From: Arthrobacter sp. ZGTC131
GTDB lineage: Bacteria; Actinomycetota; Actinomycetes; Actinomycetales; Micrococcaceae
DNA: 64,000 nt
Reading direction: 5' to 3'
NCBI RefSeq assembly: GCF_002929275.1
Contig: NZ_PJIK01000002.1
Location: 125,958-189,957 of the forward strand
The number at the start of each line of letters is the position of its first letter. Position 1 is the first letter of the stretch. The position numbers and the translations under genes were made by a program. Positions 26,842 to 34,931 of the stretch are shown one piece after another. The notes beneath the pieces were generated by a model. The model was not told the DNA's origin and did not search any database. It was given only the letters and a program-made list of their open reading frames with translations.

Positions 26842-27528
26842 CTAAGCGTCGGATCGCAGCTCGGGTTCCTTCTGGAGACCGGTCAGACCGTTCCAAGCTA
26901 GGTTGACGAGGTGGGCGGCAACGGCGCGTTTGTCGGGCTGGCGGCTGTCCTGCCACCACTGGCCGGTCATCGCCACCATCCCCACGAGCATCTGGGCGTA
27001 CATGGCGCCGTCGGCGGAACTGAAGCCGCGGCGGGCGAATTCGTCGGACAGAATGTGTTCCACCCTGGCGGTAACGTGCGAGAGGAGGGTGGAAAAGGCG
27101 CCTTCGGGCTGGGACGGGGGAGCGTCGCGCATGAGGATCCGGAAGCCGTCGGTGCGGTCCTCGATGTACGTCAGCAGGGCCAGCGCGGCGCGTTCAACAA
27201 GGACCCTCGGTTTGGCTTCGTCGGTCAGGGCGTCGTTGATGGCGGCCAGCAGGATCTTGAACTCAAATTCCACCACCTGCGTGTACAGGCCCTCCTTCGA
27301 GCCGAAGTGCTCGTAGATCACCGGCTTTGAGACGCCAGCCGCTGCGGCGATCTCCTCGATGGTGGTGCCGTCCAGGCCGCGCATCGCAAAGAGGCCCCGC
27401 CCCACTTCCACCAGTTGGGAACGCCGCTGGGGCCCGGTCATCCGGGACCGCGGGATACGCGCGGGGACCGCCTCGGGCTTTGCTGTCCGGTTCCCCGTGC
27501 CGTCAGTAGTCCCTGTGCTGTTGCTCAC
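26842..27528 (-). CDS. TetR family transcriptional regulator
   Basis: A 228-residue regulator. The N-terminal helix-turn-helix domain (about 30-85) contains GRGLFAMRGLDGTTIEEIAAAAGVSKPVIYEHFGSKEGLY (quoted here as two blocks: GLDGTTIEEIAAAAGVSK and VIYEHFGSKEGLY). A helical ligand or dimerisation domain follows. The frame extends to 27711, but that would run into tRNA-Gln; GTG 27528 is the sensible start, with CATGAT six bases upstream, a near-match to the leaderless layout. The target is unknown. Confidence 0.88.
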   Translation of the reverse strand: MSNSTGTTDGTGNRTAKPEAVPARIPRSRMTGPQRRSQLVEVGRGLFAMRGLDGTTIEEIAAAAGVSKPVIYEHFGSKEGLYTQVVEFEFKILLAAINDALTDEAKPRVLVERAALALLTYIEDRTDGFRILMRDAPPSQPEGAFSTLLSHVTARVEHILSDEFARRGFSSADGAMYAQMLVGMVAMTGQWWQDSRQPDKRAVAAHLVNLAWNGLTGLQKEPELRSDA

Positions 27529-27687
27529 GGTCCCATCATGCCTTACGCCAAGCGGTGCCCGGCGGTCCGTGGCCCGTCCCGGCGCGCTGCCCGGACGGGA
27601 CCGGCGGCCGGGCGGGCCGAGTCGCACGACCCTCAACGTTCGTGGCAGAATTGGTTCTCGTGCCTCGGCCTCTGGGCCTTGGCGTGG

Positions 27688-27759
27688 TCCGCCCTGGTGT
27701 AATGGCAGCACCCCGGCCTTTGGAGCCGTGGAGTATAGGTTCGAATCCTATGGGCGGAA
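27688..27759 (+). tRNA. tRNA-Gln (anticodon TTG)
   Basis: A cloverleaf of 72 bases. Acceptor stem TCCGCCC pairs with GGGCGGA; D arm GTGT/GCAC; anticodon stem 27713-27717 with 27725-27729 (four of five pairs); loop CTTTGGA with anticodon TTG at 27720-27722; T arm ATAGG-TTCGAAT-CCTAT. The discriminator base is A and CCA is not encoded. The alternative anticodon TGG (Pro) was excluded because its stem does not pair. Confidence 0.93.
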
Positions 27760-27781
27760 CTGCTGCATCAGAGGTGTCCAG

Positions 27782-27787
27782 TAGGAT
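27782..27787 (+). promoter_or_regulatory. -10 hexamer upstream of glmU
   Basis: TAGGAT lies 23 bases after the tRNA and 78 bases before GTG 27866, suggesting that glmU-prs has its own promoter with a short leader. Confidence 0.4.
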
Positions 27788-27865
27788 AAGCCTGTTGCCC
27801 GCTCCGGGCACACGCTCGGACGCCGCGCATGTAGTACCGCGCAACCGAACAAGGAGAGCCCGTAC

Positions 27866-29365
27866 GTGAGCCCCGAGAAGTCCGGCCCAGCCGCCGTAAT
27901 CGTCCTAGCTGCAGGTGCCGGTACCCGGATGAAGTCCCGTACCCCTAAGATTCTCCACGAAATCGGTGGCCGCTCCATGGTCGGCCACGCCTTGCTGGCC
28001 GCGCGCAGCATTCACCCTCAGCGGCTCGCCCTCGTGGTCCGCCACGAGCGGGACCGCGTGGCAGCCCACCTCACGGAGCTCGATCCCGATGCCCTCATCG
28101 TGGACCAGGATGACGTTCCAGGTACCGGAAGGGCCGTTGAAGTGGCGCTCGAGGCACTCGACGCCGACGCCCCAGTGGCCGGTACCGTGGTGGTGACCTA
28201 CGGCGATGTCCCGCTGCTCACCGGCGAGATGCTCGCCGAACTGGTCAACACTCACGAATTCGAGGGCAACGCCGTCACGGTGCTGACCGCGCTTCTCGAG
28301 GACGCCGCGGGCTACGGCCGCATCCTCCGCGGAGAAGACGGAACGGTCACCGGCATCCGCGAGCACAAGGACGCCACCGACGCCGAGCGGGAGATCCGCG
28401 AAATCAATTCCGGAATCTACGCATTCGACGCTGCCGTGCTGCGGGACGCGCTCCGGCACGTCACCACCGACAACTCGCAGGGCGAGAAGTACCTGACAGA
28501 CGTTCTGGGGCTCGCCCGCGAAGCCGGCGGCCGGGTCGCCGCCGTCGTCACCGCGGACCGCTGGCAGGTCGAGGGCGCCAACGACCGCGTGCAGCTCGCC
28601 GCCCTCGGCGCCGAGCACAACCGCCGGGTCGTGGAGTCGTGGATGCGCGCAGGGGTCACCGTGGTGGATCCCGCCACCACCTGGATCGACTCCACCGTCA
28701 CCCTGGCGGAGGACGTCCGGATCCTGCCCAACACCCAACTGCACGGCAGCACCGCAGTGGCGAGGGACGCCGTCGTCGGCCCCGACTCCACCCTGACCGA
28801 TGTCCGCATCGGCGAGGGCGCGAAAGTGACCCGGACCCACGGTTCGGGTGCCGAAATCGGCGCGGGCGCGAGCGTCGGACCGTTCACCTACCTGCGCCCC
28901 GGCACCATCCTGGGGGAGACCGGCAAGATCGGCGCCTTCTACGAGACCAAGAACGTGAAAATCGGCCGGGGCTCCAAGCTCTCGCACCTCGGCTACGCCG
29001 GGGACGCCGAAATCGGCGAGGACACCAACATCGGCTGCGGCAACATCACGGCCAATTACGACGGCGAGAAGAAGCACCGCACGGTGATCGGCTCGGGCGT
29101 CCGCACCGGTTCCAACACAGTATTCGTCGCACCCGTCACGGTGGGGGACGGTGCCTACAGCGGCGCCGGAGCCGTGATCCGCAAGGACGTGCCCGCAGGC
29201 GCCCTGGCACTGTCAATGGCCGCGCAGCGCAACGCCGAGGGCTGGGTCAAAGCCAACCGCCCGGGCACGCTGTCCGCGGAGCTGGCAGAAGCCGCAGCGG
29301 CCCGCGAAGCCCGCACAGACTCCCCAAATTCCCCGGTATCTACAGAAGAGGGCATGCAACCATGA
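27866..29365 (+). CDS. glmU: Bifunctional UDP-N-acetylglucosamine pyrophosphorylase / glucosamine-1-phosphate N-acetyltransferase
   Basis: A 499-residue enzyme that acetylates glucosamine-1-phosphate and then uridylylates it to UDP-GlcNAc for peptidoglycan. The N-terminal domain opens with LAAGAGTRMKSRTPK, and VTYGDVPLL is the metal-binding block. The C-terminal left-handed beta-helix (about 260-460) includes YETKNVKIG and GCGNITANYDG. A Ser/Pro/Ala-rich tail follows. GTG 27866 has an AAGGAG site. The stop overlaps the prs start in ATGA. Confidence 0.96.
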   Translation: MSPEKSGPAAVIVLAAGAGTRMKSRTPKILHEIGGRSMVGHALLAARSIHPQRLALVVRHERDRVAAHLTELDPDALIVDQDDVPGTGRAVEVALEALDADAPVAGTVVVTYGDVPLLTGEMLAELVNTHEFEGNAVTVLTALLEDAAGYGRILRGEDGTVTGIREHKDATDAEREIREINSGIYAFDAAVLRDALRHVTTDNSQGEKYLTDVLGLAREAGGRVAAVVTADRWQVEGANDRVQLAALGAEHNRRVVESWMRAGVTVVDPATTWIDSTVTLAEDVRILPNTQLHGSTAVARDAVVGPDSTLTDVRIGEGAKVTRTHGSGAEIGAGASVGPFTYLRPGTILGETGKIGAFYETKNVKIGRGSKLSHLGYAGDAEIGEDTNIGCGNITANYDGEKKHRTVIGSGVRTGSNTVFVAPVTVGDGAYSGAGAVIRKDVPAGALALSMAAQRNAEGWVKANRPGTLSAELAEAAAAREARTDSPNSPVSTEEGMQP

Positions 29366-30342
29366 CCGAAATTACGGCTCGCGGCGAGAAGAAGCTGGTG
29401 CTCGCCGCAGGGCGTGCCCACCCGGAGCTTGCCCGGGAAATCGCCAAGGAGCTGGGCACGGAACTGCTGCCTGTCGACGCCTATGATTTTGCCAACGGCG
29501 AGATCTACGTCCGCGCCGGCGAGAGCGTCCGGGGAACCGACGCGTTCGTCATCCAGGCCCACCCGGCACCGCTGAACAACTGGCTCATGGAACAGCTGAT
29601 CATGATCGATTCGCTGAAGCGGGCCTCCGCAAAGCGGATCACCGTGGTCTCGCCGTTCTACCCCTATGCGCGCCAGGACAAGAAGGGACGCGGCCGCGAG
29701 CCCATCTCGGCCCGCCTCGTGGCGGACATGTACAAGACCGCCGGTGCCGACCGCATCATGAGCGTGGACCTGCACACCTCCCAGATCCAGGGCTTCTTCG
29801 ACGGCCCCGTGGACCACCTCATGGCCATTCCGCTGCTCGCGGACTACATCCGCACCAGGGTCGAAGCCGAAAACATCACCGTGGTCTCCCCGGACACCGG
29901 CCGCGTCCGCGTCGCGGAGCAGTGGGCGGAGCGCCTCGGCGGCGCACCGCTGGCCTTCGTCCACAAGAGCCGTGACCTCACGGTCCCCAACCAGGCCGTC
30001 TCCAAGACGGTCGTGGGCCAGATCGAGGGACGAACCTGCGTCCTCATCGACGACATGATCGACACCGGCGGAACCATCTCCGGCGCAGTCCAGGTGCTCA
30101 AGAACGCCGGCGCGAAGGATGTCATCATCGCCGCCACCCACGCGGTCTTCTCCGATCCGGCCGCGCGCCGGCTCTCCGAGTCCGGTGCCCGTGAAGTGGT
30201 GGTCACCAACACGCTGCCCATCACGCCGGACAAGCGCTTCCCCGAACTCACGGTCCTCTCGATCGCACCGCTCATTGCGCGGGCCATCCGTGAAGTGTTC
30301 GACGACGGTTCGGTCACCAGCCTGTTCGACGGCAACGCCTGA
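29362..30342 (+). CDS. prs: Ribose-phosphate pyrophosphokinase
   Basis: A 326-residue PRPP synthase that transfers pyrophosphate from ATP to ribose-5-phosphate. Present are FANGEIYVR, the ATP/Mg site VDLHTSQIQGFFDGPVDHL and the PRPP loop VLIDDMIDTGGTI (near residue 230). ATG 29362 lies within the ATGA overlap with glmU, so translation is coupled; the glmU-prs pair is typical of high-GC Gram-positives. Confidence 0.96.
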   Translation: MTEITARGEKKLVLAAGRAHPELAREIAKELGTELLPVDAYDFANGEIYVRAGESVRGTDAFVIQAHPAPLNNWLMEQLIMIDSLKRASAKRITVVSPFYPYARQDKKGRGREPISARLVADMYKTAGADRIMSVDLHTSQIQGFFDGPVDHLMAIPLLADYIRTRVEAENITVVSPDTGRVRVAEQWAERLGGAPLAFVHKSRDLTVPNQAVSKTVVGQIEGRTCVLIDDMIDTGGTISGAVQVLKNAGAKDVIIAATHAVFSDPAARRLSESGAREVVVTNTLPITPDKRFPELTVLSIAPLIARAIREVFDDGSVTSLFDGNA

Positions 30343-30350
30343 CGCACCTG

Positions 30351-30384
30351 CTGCCTGACCTGGCTGCCTGACCTGGCTGCCTGA
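30351..30384 (+). repeat. 13-bp tandem repeat, about 2.6 copies
   Basis: CTGCCTGACCTGG is repeated at 30351-30363 and 30364-30376, with a partial copy to 30384, just after the prs stop. The period is not a multiple of three and it is non-coding. Confidence 0.8.
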
Positions 30385-30398
30385 ATGTCGCCGGCCGG

Positions 30399-30431
30399 CG
30401 TTGTGCCCGTTTTCAGTAATGGGGCACAACG
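30399..30431 (+). terminator. Terminator hairpin after prs
   Basis: A perfect 10-bp stem, CGTTGTGCCC with GGGCACAACG, around a 13-base loop. It ends five bases before the rplY -10 hexamer, so it overlaps that promoter's -35 region. Confidence 0.55.
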
Positions 30432-30435
30432 CTGG

Positions 30436-30630
30436 TAGGCTTTTCCCGATACCTTGGCGAGGGAGAGCACCTCCGGACATCCGGACTGCTGGTCTCCGTT
30501 ATCGACTGGGTCTGCAACTCCCTTCTGGAAGGGCTGCCTGAGGCCGCCCGGCGTTGAAGGTCGCTACAGACCTCCGCCCTTGCTGACAGAGTCTTTGTTA
30601 AACGCAGTAAAGCCACCCCAGGAGAAACAC
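30436..30630 (+). promoter_or_regulatory. rplY promoter and long 5-prime leader
   Basis: TAGGCT at 30436-30441 predicts a transcript start near 30448, giving a leader of about 180 bases before ATG 30631. Short stems are visible in it: TCCGGA repeated around CAT, CCCTTC with GAAGGG around two bases, and GGTC with GACC. Long leaders on ribosomal protein genes are often autoregulatory. Confidence 0.4.
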
Positions 30631-31233
30631 ATGTCTGAGCAGAAGCTCGCAGCAGAAGTACGCGCCGAATTCGGCAAGGGCTTCGCCCGCCGCGCACGTA
30701 TGGCCGGTAAGATCCCGGCTGTCATCTACGGCCACGGTGCAGAGCCCATCCACATCACGCTCCCCGCCAAGGCCACCACCCTGGCCGTGCGCACCGCCAA
30801 CGCCCTGCTGTCCCTGGACATCAACGGCGAGGCACACCTTGCCCTTGTCAAGGACATCCAGCGCAACCCGATCAAGCAGATCATCGAGCACATCGACCTC
30901 CTGACCGTCCGCCAGGGCGAGAAGGTCACCGTGGACGTTGCCGTCCACGTGACCGGCGAAACCGCCCCGGGCACCGTCCACAACCTCGAGCTCACCGTTG
31001 TCTCCCTCGAGGCCGAGGCAACCCACCTGCCCACCGCCGTCGAGGTCGACATCGAAGGCCGCACGGCCGGCGAGCACATCCACGCCTCCGACCTCGTCCT
31101 CCCGAAGGGATCGGTGCTGCTGACCGACGCCGAGGCACTGGTCATCAACATCTCCGAAGCCATCGAGGCTGAAGAAGAAGAAGGCGAAGCTGCTGCCTCA
31201 GTAGGAGCCCCCGCCGAAGCCTCCGCAGAGTAA
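30631..31233 (+). CDS. rplY: 50S ribosomal protein L25/general stress protein Ctc
   Basis: A 200-residue two-domain L25 of the Ctc/TL5 type that binds 5S rRNA. The N-terminal domain holds RAEFGKGFARRARMAGKIPAVIYG, and the beta-rich second domain begins near residue 95. The tail is acidic and Ala-rich (EAEEEEGEAAAS). ATG 30631 has GGAG at proper spacing. It lies between prs and pth as in many actinobacteria. Confidence 0.96.
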   Translation: MSEQKLAAEVRAEFGKGFARRARMAGKIPAVIYGHGAEPIHITLPAKATTLAVRTANALLSLDINGEAHLALVKDIQRNPIKQIIEHIDLLTVRQGEKVTVDVAVHVTGETAPGTVHNLELTVVSLEAEATHLPTAVEVDIEGRTAGEHIHASDLVLPKGSVLLTDAEALVINISEAIEAEEEEGEAAASVGAPAEASAE

Positions 31234-31249
31234 TTACCGCGCTTCACTA

Positions 31250-31306
31250 CGCGGTGCGGTCACGCACCGCGCAGCAGTGGCCGGGTCCCGTTGGGGCCCG
31301 GCCACT
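31250..31306 (+). terminator. Two consecutive hairpins after rplY
   Basis: First stem CGCGGTGCG with CGCACCGCG (31250-31271, 9 bp, 4-base loop). Second stem AGTGGCCGGG with CCCGGCCACT plus CCC/GGG (31276-31306). Together they form a strong tandem terminator without a T-run. Confidence 0.65.
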
Positions 31307-31400
31307 GGCGTACCGCCCCTACTTCTGTTGGCGGCCCGGTTCCGTTGCCTGCCCGCTTCTGATGCCGGCGCTGCTCTCCCGGCCCGCCGGATGACCACTT

Positions 31401-31406
31401 TAGGAT
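31401..31406 (+). promoter_or_regulatory. -10 hexamer of a leaderless promoter (pth)
   Basis: TAGGAT, six bases, ATG 31413. Confidence 0.5.
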
Positions 31407-31412
31407 TGATGC

Positions 31413-31997
31413 ATGACTGACACCTGGCTGATTGTAGGCCTCGGAAACCCCGGACCCGAGTACAGCCGCAACCGGCACAACGTGGGCCAGATGGTCCTCG
31501 ACGAACTGGCCGCCCGCATGGGCGGGAATTTCAAGGCCCACAAATCCAGGGCCCAGGTTTTTGAAGGCCGGCTCGGCATCGGAGGCCCGCGCCTCGTGCT
31601 CGCGAAACCCAGCACCTACATGAACGTTTCCGGCGGCCCCGTGTCCGCCCTGGCCAAGTTCTACGACGTTGATCCGTCCCGGGTGGTGGCGGTCCACGAC
31701 GAAATTGATATTCCCTTTAATACGGTGAAGCTCAAGATCGGCGGTGGTGAAGGTGGCCACAACGGCCTTCGGGACATTTCCAAGGCGCTTGCCACCAAGG
31801 ACTACCTTCGTGTCCGGGTGGGTGTCGGCAGGCCGCCGGGCCGGATGGACACCGCAGACTACGTCCTGCGCGACTTCGCCCCTGCCGAGAAAAAGGAGCT
31901 GCCTTTCCTGCTGGACGACGCCTCAGACGCCGTCGAACTGCTCATCACCGAGGGCCTGACCGCTGCACAACAGAGGTTTCATCCCGCCAAAGTCTGA
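31413..31997 (+). CDS. pth: Aminoacyl-tRNA hydrolase (peptidyl-tRNA hydrolase)
   Basis: A 194-residue enzyme that releases peptides from tRNAs that drop off the ribosome. The N-terminus TWLIVGLGNPGPEYSRNRHNVG contains the catalytic His22 (quoted blocks: IVGLGNPGPEYS and RHNVG). KPSTYMNVSGG and GGGEGGHNGLRDI complete the family pattern. Normal length, and the start fits a leaderless promoter. Confidence 0.96.
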   Translation: MTDTWLIVGLGNPGPEYSRNRHNVGQMVLDELAARMGGNFKAHKSRAQVFEGRLGIGGPRLVLAKPSTYMNVSGGPVSALAKFYDVDPSRVVAVHDEIDIPFNTVKLKIGGGEGGHNGLRDISKALATKDYLRVRVGVGRPPGRMDTADYVLRDFAPAEKKELPFLLDDASDAVELLITEGLTAAQQRFHPAKV

Positions 31998-32043
31998 GTG
32001 TGCCGGCGCGGTGCTATTTGCCTGCCCGGAAGCCTGAGAATTC

Positions 32044-32063
32044 ATATTCCGCATGCCGAATAT
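32044..32063. promoter_or_regulatory. 20-bp near-perfect palindrome upstream of the LuxR-type regulator
   Basis: ATATTC, C, GCATGC, C, GAATAT: all positions are symmetric except the two C bases. It lies about 65 bases upstream of a candidate -10 (TAGTCT, 32128-32133) in a comparatively AT-rich stretch. A plausible operator, perhaps for autoregulation. Confidence 0.4.
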
Positions 32064-32195
32064 CAAGGTCGCCTCAAGGTCTGCGAAATGTAATTCAATG
32101 CCCTGTTTTACTGCCGGGGTAACGGGGTAGTCTTCTTCTAAGCGGGGGAGGCGATGGGGCCTTTATCCTGCCAAGCGGGATGTAAGGAAAAGTTC

Positions 32196-34931
32196 ATGTC
32201 AATTGAGCCACTGAGCTGGGGACGTGGGTCTACGGCGGGCGTGCTGGCCGGGCCAGCGGCTGCCGGCGGAACGGACCTTCAACGATGGTCGGTTCCGGCG
32301 CGCAGTGCAGACCTTGAAGCCATCCGCAATGCGCTGACGGATCCCGATTCCCTGGGGGTAGTCATCACGGGCGCCCGTGGCGTGGGCAAATCCTCACTGG
32401 CCCGCACCGCGGTCGCGGAACTCGGCCCGGACGTCTGGGCGCTTCAGCTCCGCAGCCCACTGACAGGTTCCCAGACATCCTACGGTTGCCTCGCTTTCCT
32501 GCTCGCCAGGCTTCCGCAATCCGCGATGGGTTCACCCACGGCCATCCTTCAGGGAATCACGTCCCTCATCCGCAGCGATGCCGCAGGCCGGGACTGCATC
32601 ATCACCCTGGACACCACCGGCATGATCGACGACATGAGCGCCGGCGTCCTCCTGAACATCATGCTTACCCGCACCGCTAAGGTGATCGCCATTGCCCCGG
32701 GCACCAGCGACCTTCCGGCGGATTTCCACTGGCTGCTCACAGACCGCCGGCTCACCGAGGTGCGGCTGGAGAACCTCAACGAACTCCAGACCCGGCAGGT
32801 GCTGCTGACCCTGCTTGGCCACCGTGTGTCAGCGTCGCTCGTGAGCACCTATCACGCCATCGTCGGCGGCAACCCCTTGCTGCTCAAAGCGCTCGTCACG
32901 GAGCAGCAGCAGTCCGGCAACCTGGTCCTGTCCGATTCCGTGTGGACCCTGCGGGACAAGGTGGTGCTCGACGGCGCAACCGGCCTCGATGACATTGTCC
33001 GCTCCCGGTGGTCCCGTGAAACCCCGGAAACCCGCGAGGTCATCGAAATGCTGTCCTGCGCCCGCAGGGTGAGCCTGGCCAGGCTCACGGAAGTCTATGG
33101 CACCGCCACTGTGGCCGACATGGAGGACGCCGGCCTGCTCACCGTGGGGGACACCGAGGCCCGCTGGGTATCACTGCGGGAACAGTACCTCGGGGACGTC
33201 GTCCGGTCCTGGCTGAGCATTTCACGGCGTCGGGAGCTCCGGAACCAGCTGCTGAACGGGGCGGAACCCGAGCTGTCCAACCTGTCCATGGAAGAGCGCA
33301 TCGAATTCGCCGCCTGGACGCGGGAATGCCAGGCAGAACTCAGTCCGGCCCTGGCAGTGGCCGCGGCCGAGGCCGCCGTGCAGCTGTTCGACCCGCGGTT
33401 TGCGCTCAGCTGCCTCGAAAGCCTCAAGAGGACCGACGCCGAATGGGTCGTGGGGCAGCAGCACAAGGCCTCCGCCTACCTGCTGCTCGATCTGCCGCTC
33501 CAGGCCATGGCCGCCCTCGATGACATTTCGCAGGCGCAGCTGGACCAGCTCGGCGTCGAGGATTTCGCCAACGCTGTGGCAGCCAAGTGCCGTGTCATGG
33601 TCTGGCTGCCGGAACTGAAGGAAAAAGTCCCGGCAGAGCTGGAAAAGGCACGCGCGCGGCTGGGTGTGTCTCCCGGCACGGCCACCATCTGGCCCGAACC
33701 CCTGGGCGCGGCCATGAACCGCCTCATGCTGACGGAGTTCGAATACAAGGCCTTCATCGGCGACTATGCCCCCATGATCGAGGCACTGGAGGAAGCCGCG
33801 GATCCGGCCGCCAACAGGGACACGGGGTTCCGCATCCAGGCCTCCATGATCCTCATGCAGGCCCTGTCCGCCGTCGGCAGGGAAATGGACGCCCTCCAGC
33901 TGATGAGGCGGATTGGCGGCCAGCTTTCGGACGCCGGCCCCATGACCGGGCTGCGCGAGAGGTTCGCCATGACGGCCTTCGGTGTGCTGTTGCAGGCAGG
34001 CCAGTGGCAGCGCTGCCTGGACCTGGTCGGTCCACCCAAGGGGCAGGCGGATCGCCGCCTCGCCCACCGGACGTCAGCCACCGAGCTGGCCACCGGAATC
34101 GCCTACGTATACTCCGGCCGTGGCGCTGTTGCGCTCGATTCGCTGTTGTCTGCTGTGGCCCAGCTGGAACTGCGCCCGGTCCTTAACCTGCTCCAGGCAG
34201 CCTATGCGGCGACGGCCTTTGCGTACGCACAGATCGGCAATGCCGGACAGTCCCGAAAGTATCTCGACAAATTGAGCGGGGCGAGGGGCCCGTGCGACTT
34301 CGGCACTCGGACCATCACCGATTTCTGCTCCGATATGGCCGGCAGGTGGCTTGGCGACACCGACGCCGTCAAGCGCCTGCTGGAGACAGCCCGGCGCGAC
34401 ATCGCCGCGGGCCGGTACACCCTCGCGGGAATCAGCCTGCTGGGCGCTACGGTCAACGGTACCGACGACGACTTCCGACTGCTGGAGGAGGTCGCCGGCC
34501 ATCGCCAGGGAAAGCTGGCCGAGATCTCGCGCTTAATTGCCGTGGGCAGCCGCACCAAGGACGCCAAAGTGCTCCTGGAGGGCGCGCACCTCTCCGCCGA
34601 GCTGGAGTTGGATGCGGTGGAGGCCCGGTGCGTTGCGCTCGCAGTGGACTTTGCGCGGCACTCCGGGGACTCCGCCTCCGCCCGCATAGCGCAGGCCCGG
34701 CTAGACAACCTCACTGCCACAGTGCCCAGCCTGCCTATCGTCCCGAGCAGCGGCAGCCCACTCCTCACCGCCCGTGAGCGGCAGATTTCCCGGCTGGCAG
34801 GAAAGGGCGTCTCCAACCGGGACATTGCCCTGGAGATGGGCGTTTCCGTCCGCACCGTGGAAGGTCACCTGTACCAGGTCTTCACGAAGCTCGGCGTGAC
34901 CTCCAGGGGTGATCTGCCTGGACTCGTCTAA
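32196..34931 (+). CDS. Large LuxR-family (LAL/STAND-type) transcriptional regulator 1
   Basis: A 911-residue protein. An N-terminal ATPase domain (about 35-300) has Walker A TGARGVGKSSL and a weak Walker B (DCIITLDTTG). A long helical, TPR-like middle follows, and a C-terminal LuxR helix-turn-helix (about 857-911) with LTARERQISRLAGKGVSNRDIA. It has the layout of the MalT/LAL class, which couples an unknown signal and ATP to DNA binding. ATG 32196 has AAGGA seven bases upstream and is preferred over ATG 32154. It is followed directly by a second regulator of the same class. Confidence 0.88.
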   Translation: MSIEPLSWGRGSTAGVLAGPAAAGGTDLQRWSVPARSADLEAIRNALTDPDSLGVVITGARGVGKSSLARTAVAELGPDVWALQLRSPLTGSQTSYGCLAFLLARLPQSAMGSPTAILQGITSLIRSDAAGRDCIITLDTTGMIDDMSAGVLLNIMLTRTAKVIAIAPGTSDLPADFHWLLTDRRLTEVRLENLNELQTRQVLLTLLGHRVSASLVSTYHAIVGGNPLLLKALVTEQQQSGNLVLSDSVWTLRDKVVLDGATGLDDIVRSRWSRETPETREVIEMLSCARRVSLARLTEVYGTATVADMEDAGLLTVGDTEARWVSLREQYLGDVVRSWLSISRRRELRNQLLNGAEPELSNLSMEERIEFAAWTRECQAELSPALAVAAAEAAVQLFDPRFALSCLESLKRTDAEWVVGQQHKASAYLLLDLPLQAMAALDDISQAQLDQLGVEDFANAVAAKCRVMVWLPELKEKVPAELEKARARLGVSPGTATIWPEPLGAAMNRLMLTEFEYKAFIGDYAPMIEALEEAADPAANRDTGFRIQASMILMQALSAVGREMDALQLMRRIGGQLSDAGPMTGLRERFAMTAFGVLLQAGQWQRCLDLVGPPKGQADRRLAHRTSATELATGIAYVYSGRGAVALDSLLSAVAQLELRPVLNLLQAAYAATAFAYAQIGNAGQSRKYLDKLSGARGPCDFGTRTITDFCSDMAGRWLGDTDAVKRLLETARRDIAAGRYTLAGISLLGATVNGTDDDFRLLEEVAGHRQGKLAEISRLIAVGSRTKDAKVLLEGAHLSAELELDAVEARCVALAVDFARHSGDSASARIAQARLDNLTATVPSLPIVPSSGSPLLTARERQISRLAGKGVSNRDIALEMGVSVRTVEGHLYQVFTKLGVTSRGDLPGLV

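Noticed and set aside
27529-27711. N-terminal extension of the TetR regulator
   Set aside because: It would overlap tRNA-Gln and has no ribosome binding site; GTG 27528 gives a normal TetR length.
27688-27759. tRNA-Pro (TGG) reading of the same locus
   Set aside because: With that anticodon the anticodon stem loses two central pairs; the TTG reading pairs properly and the acceptor stem is typical of tRNA-Gln.
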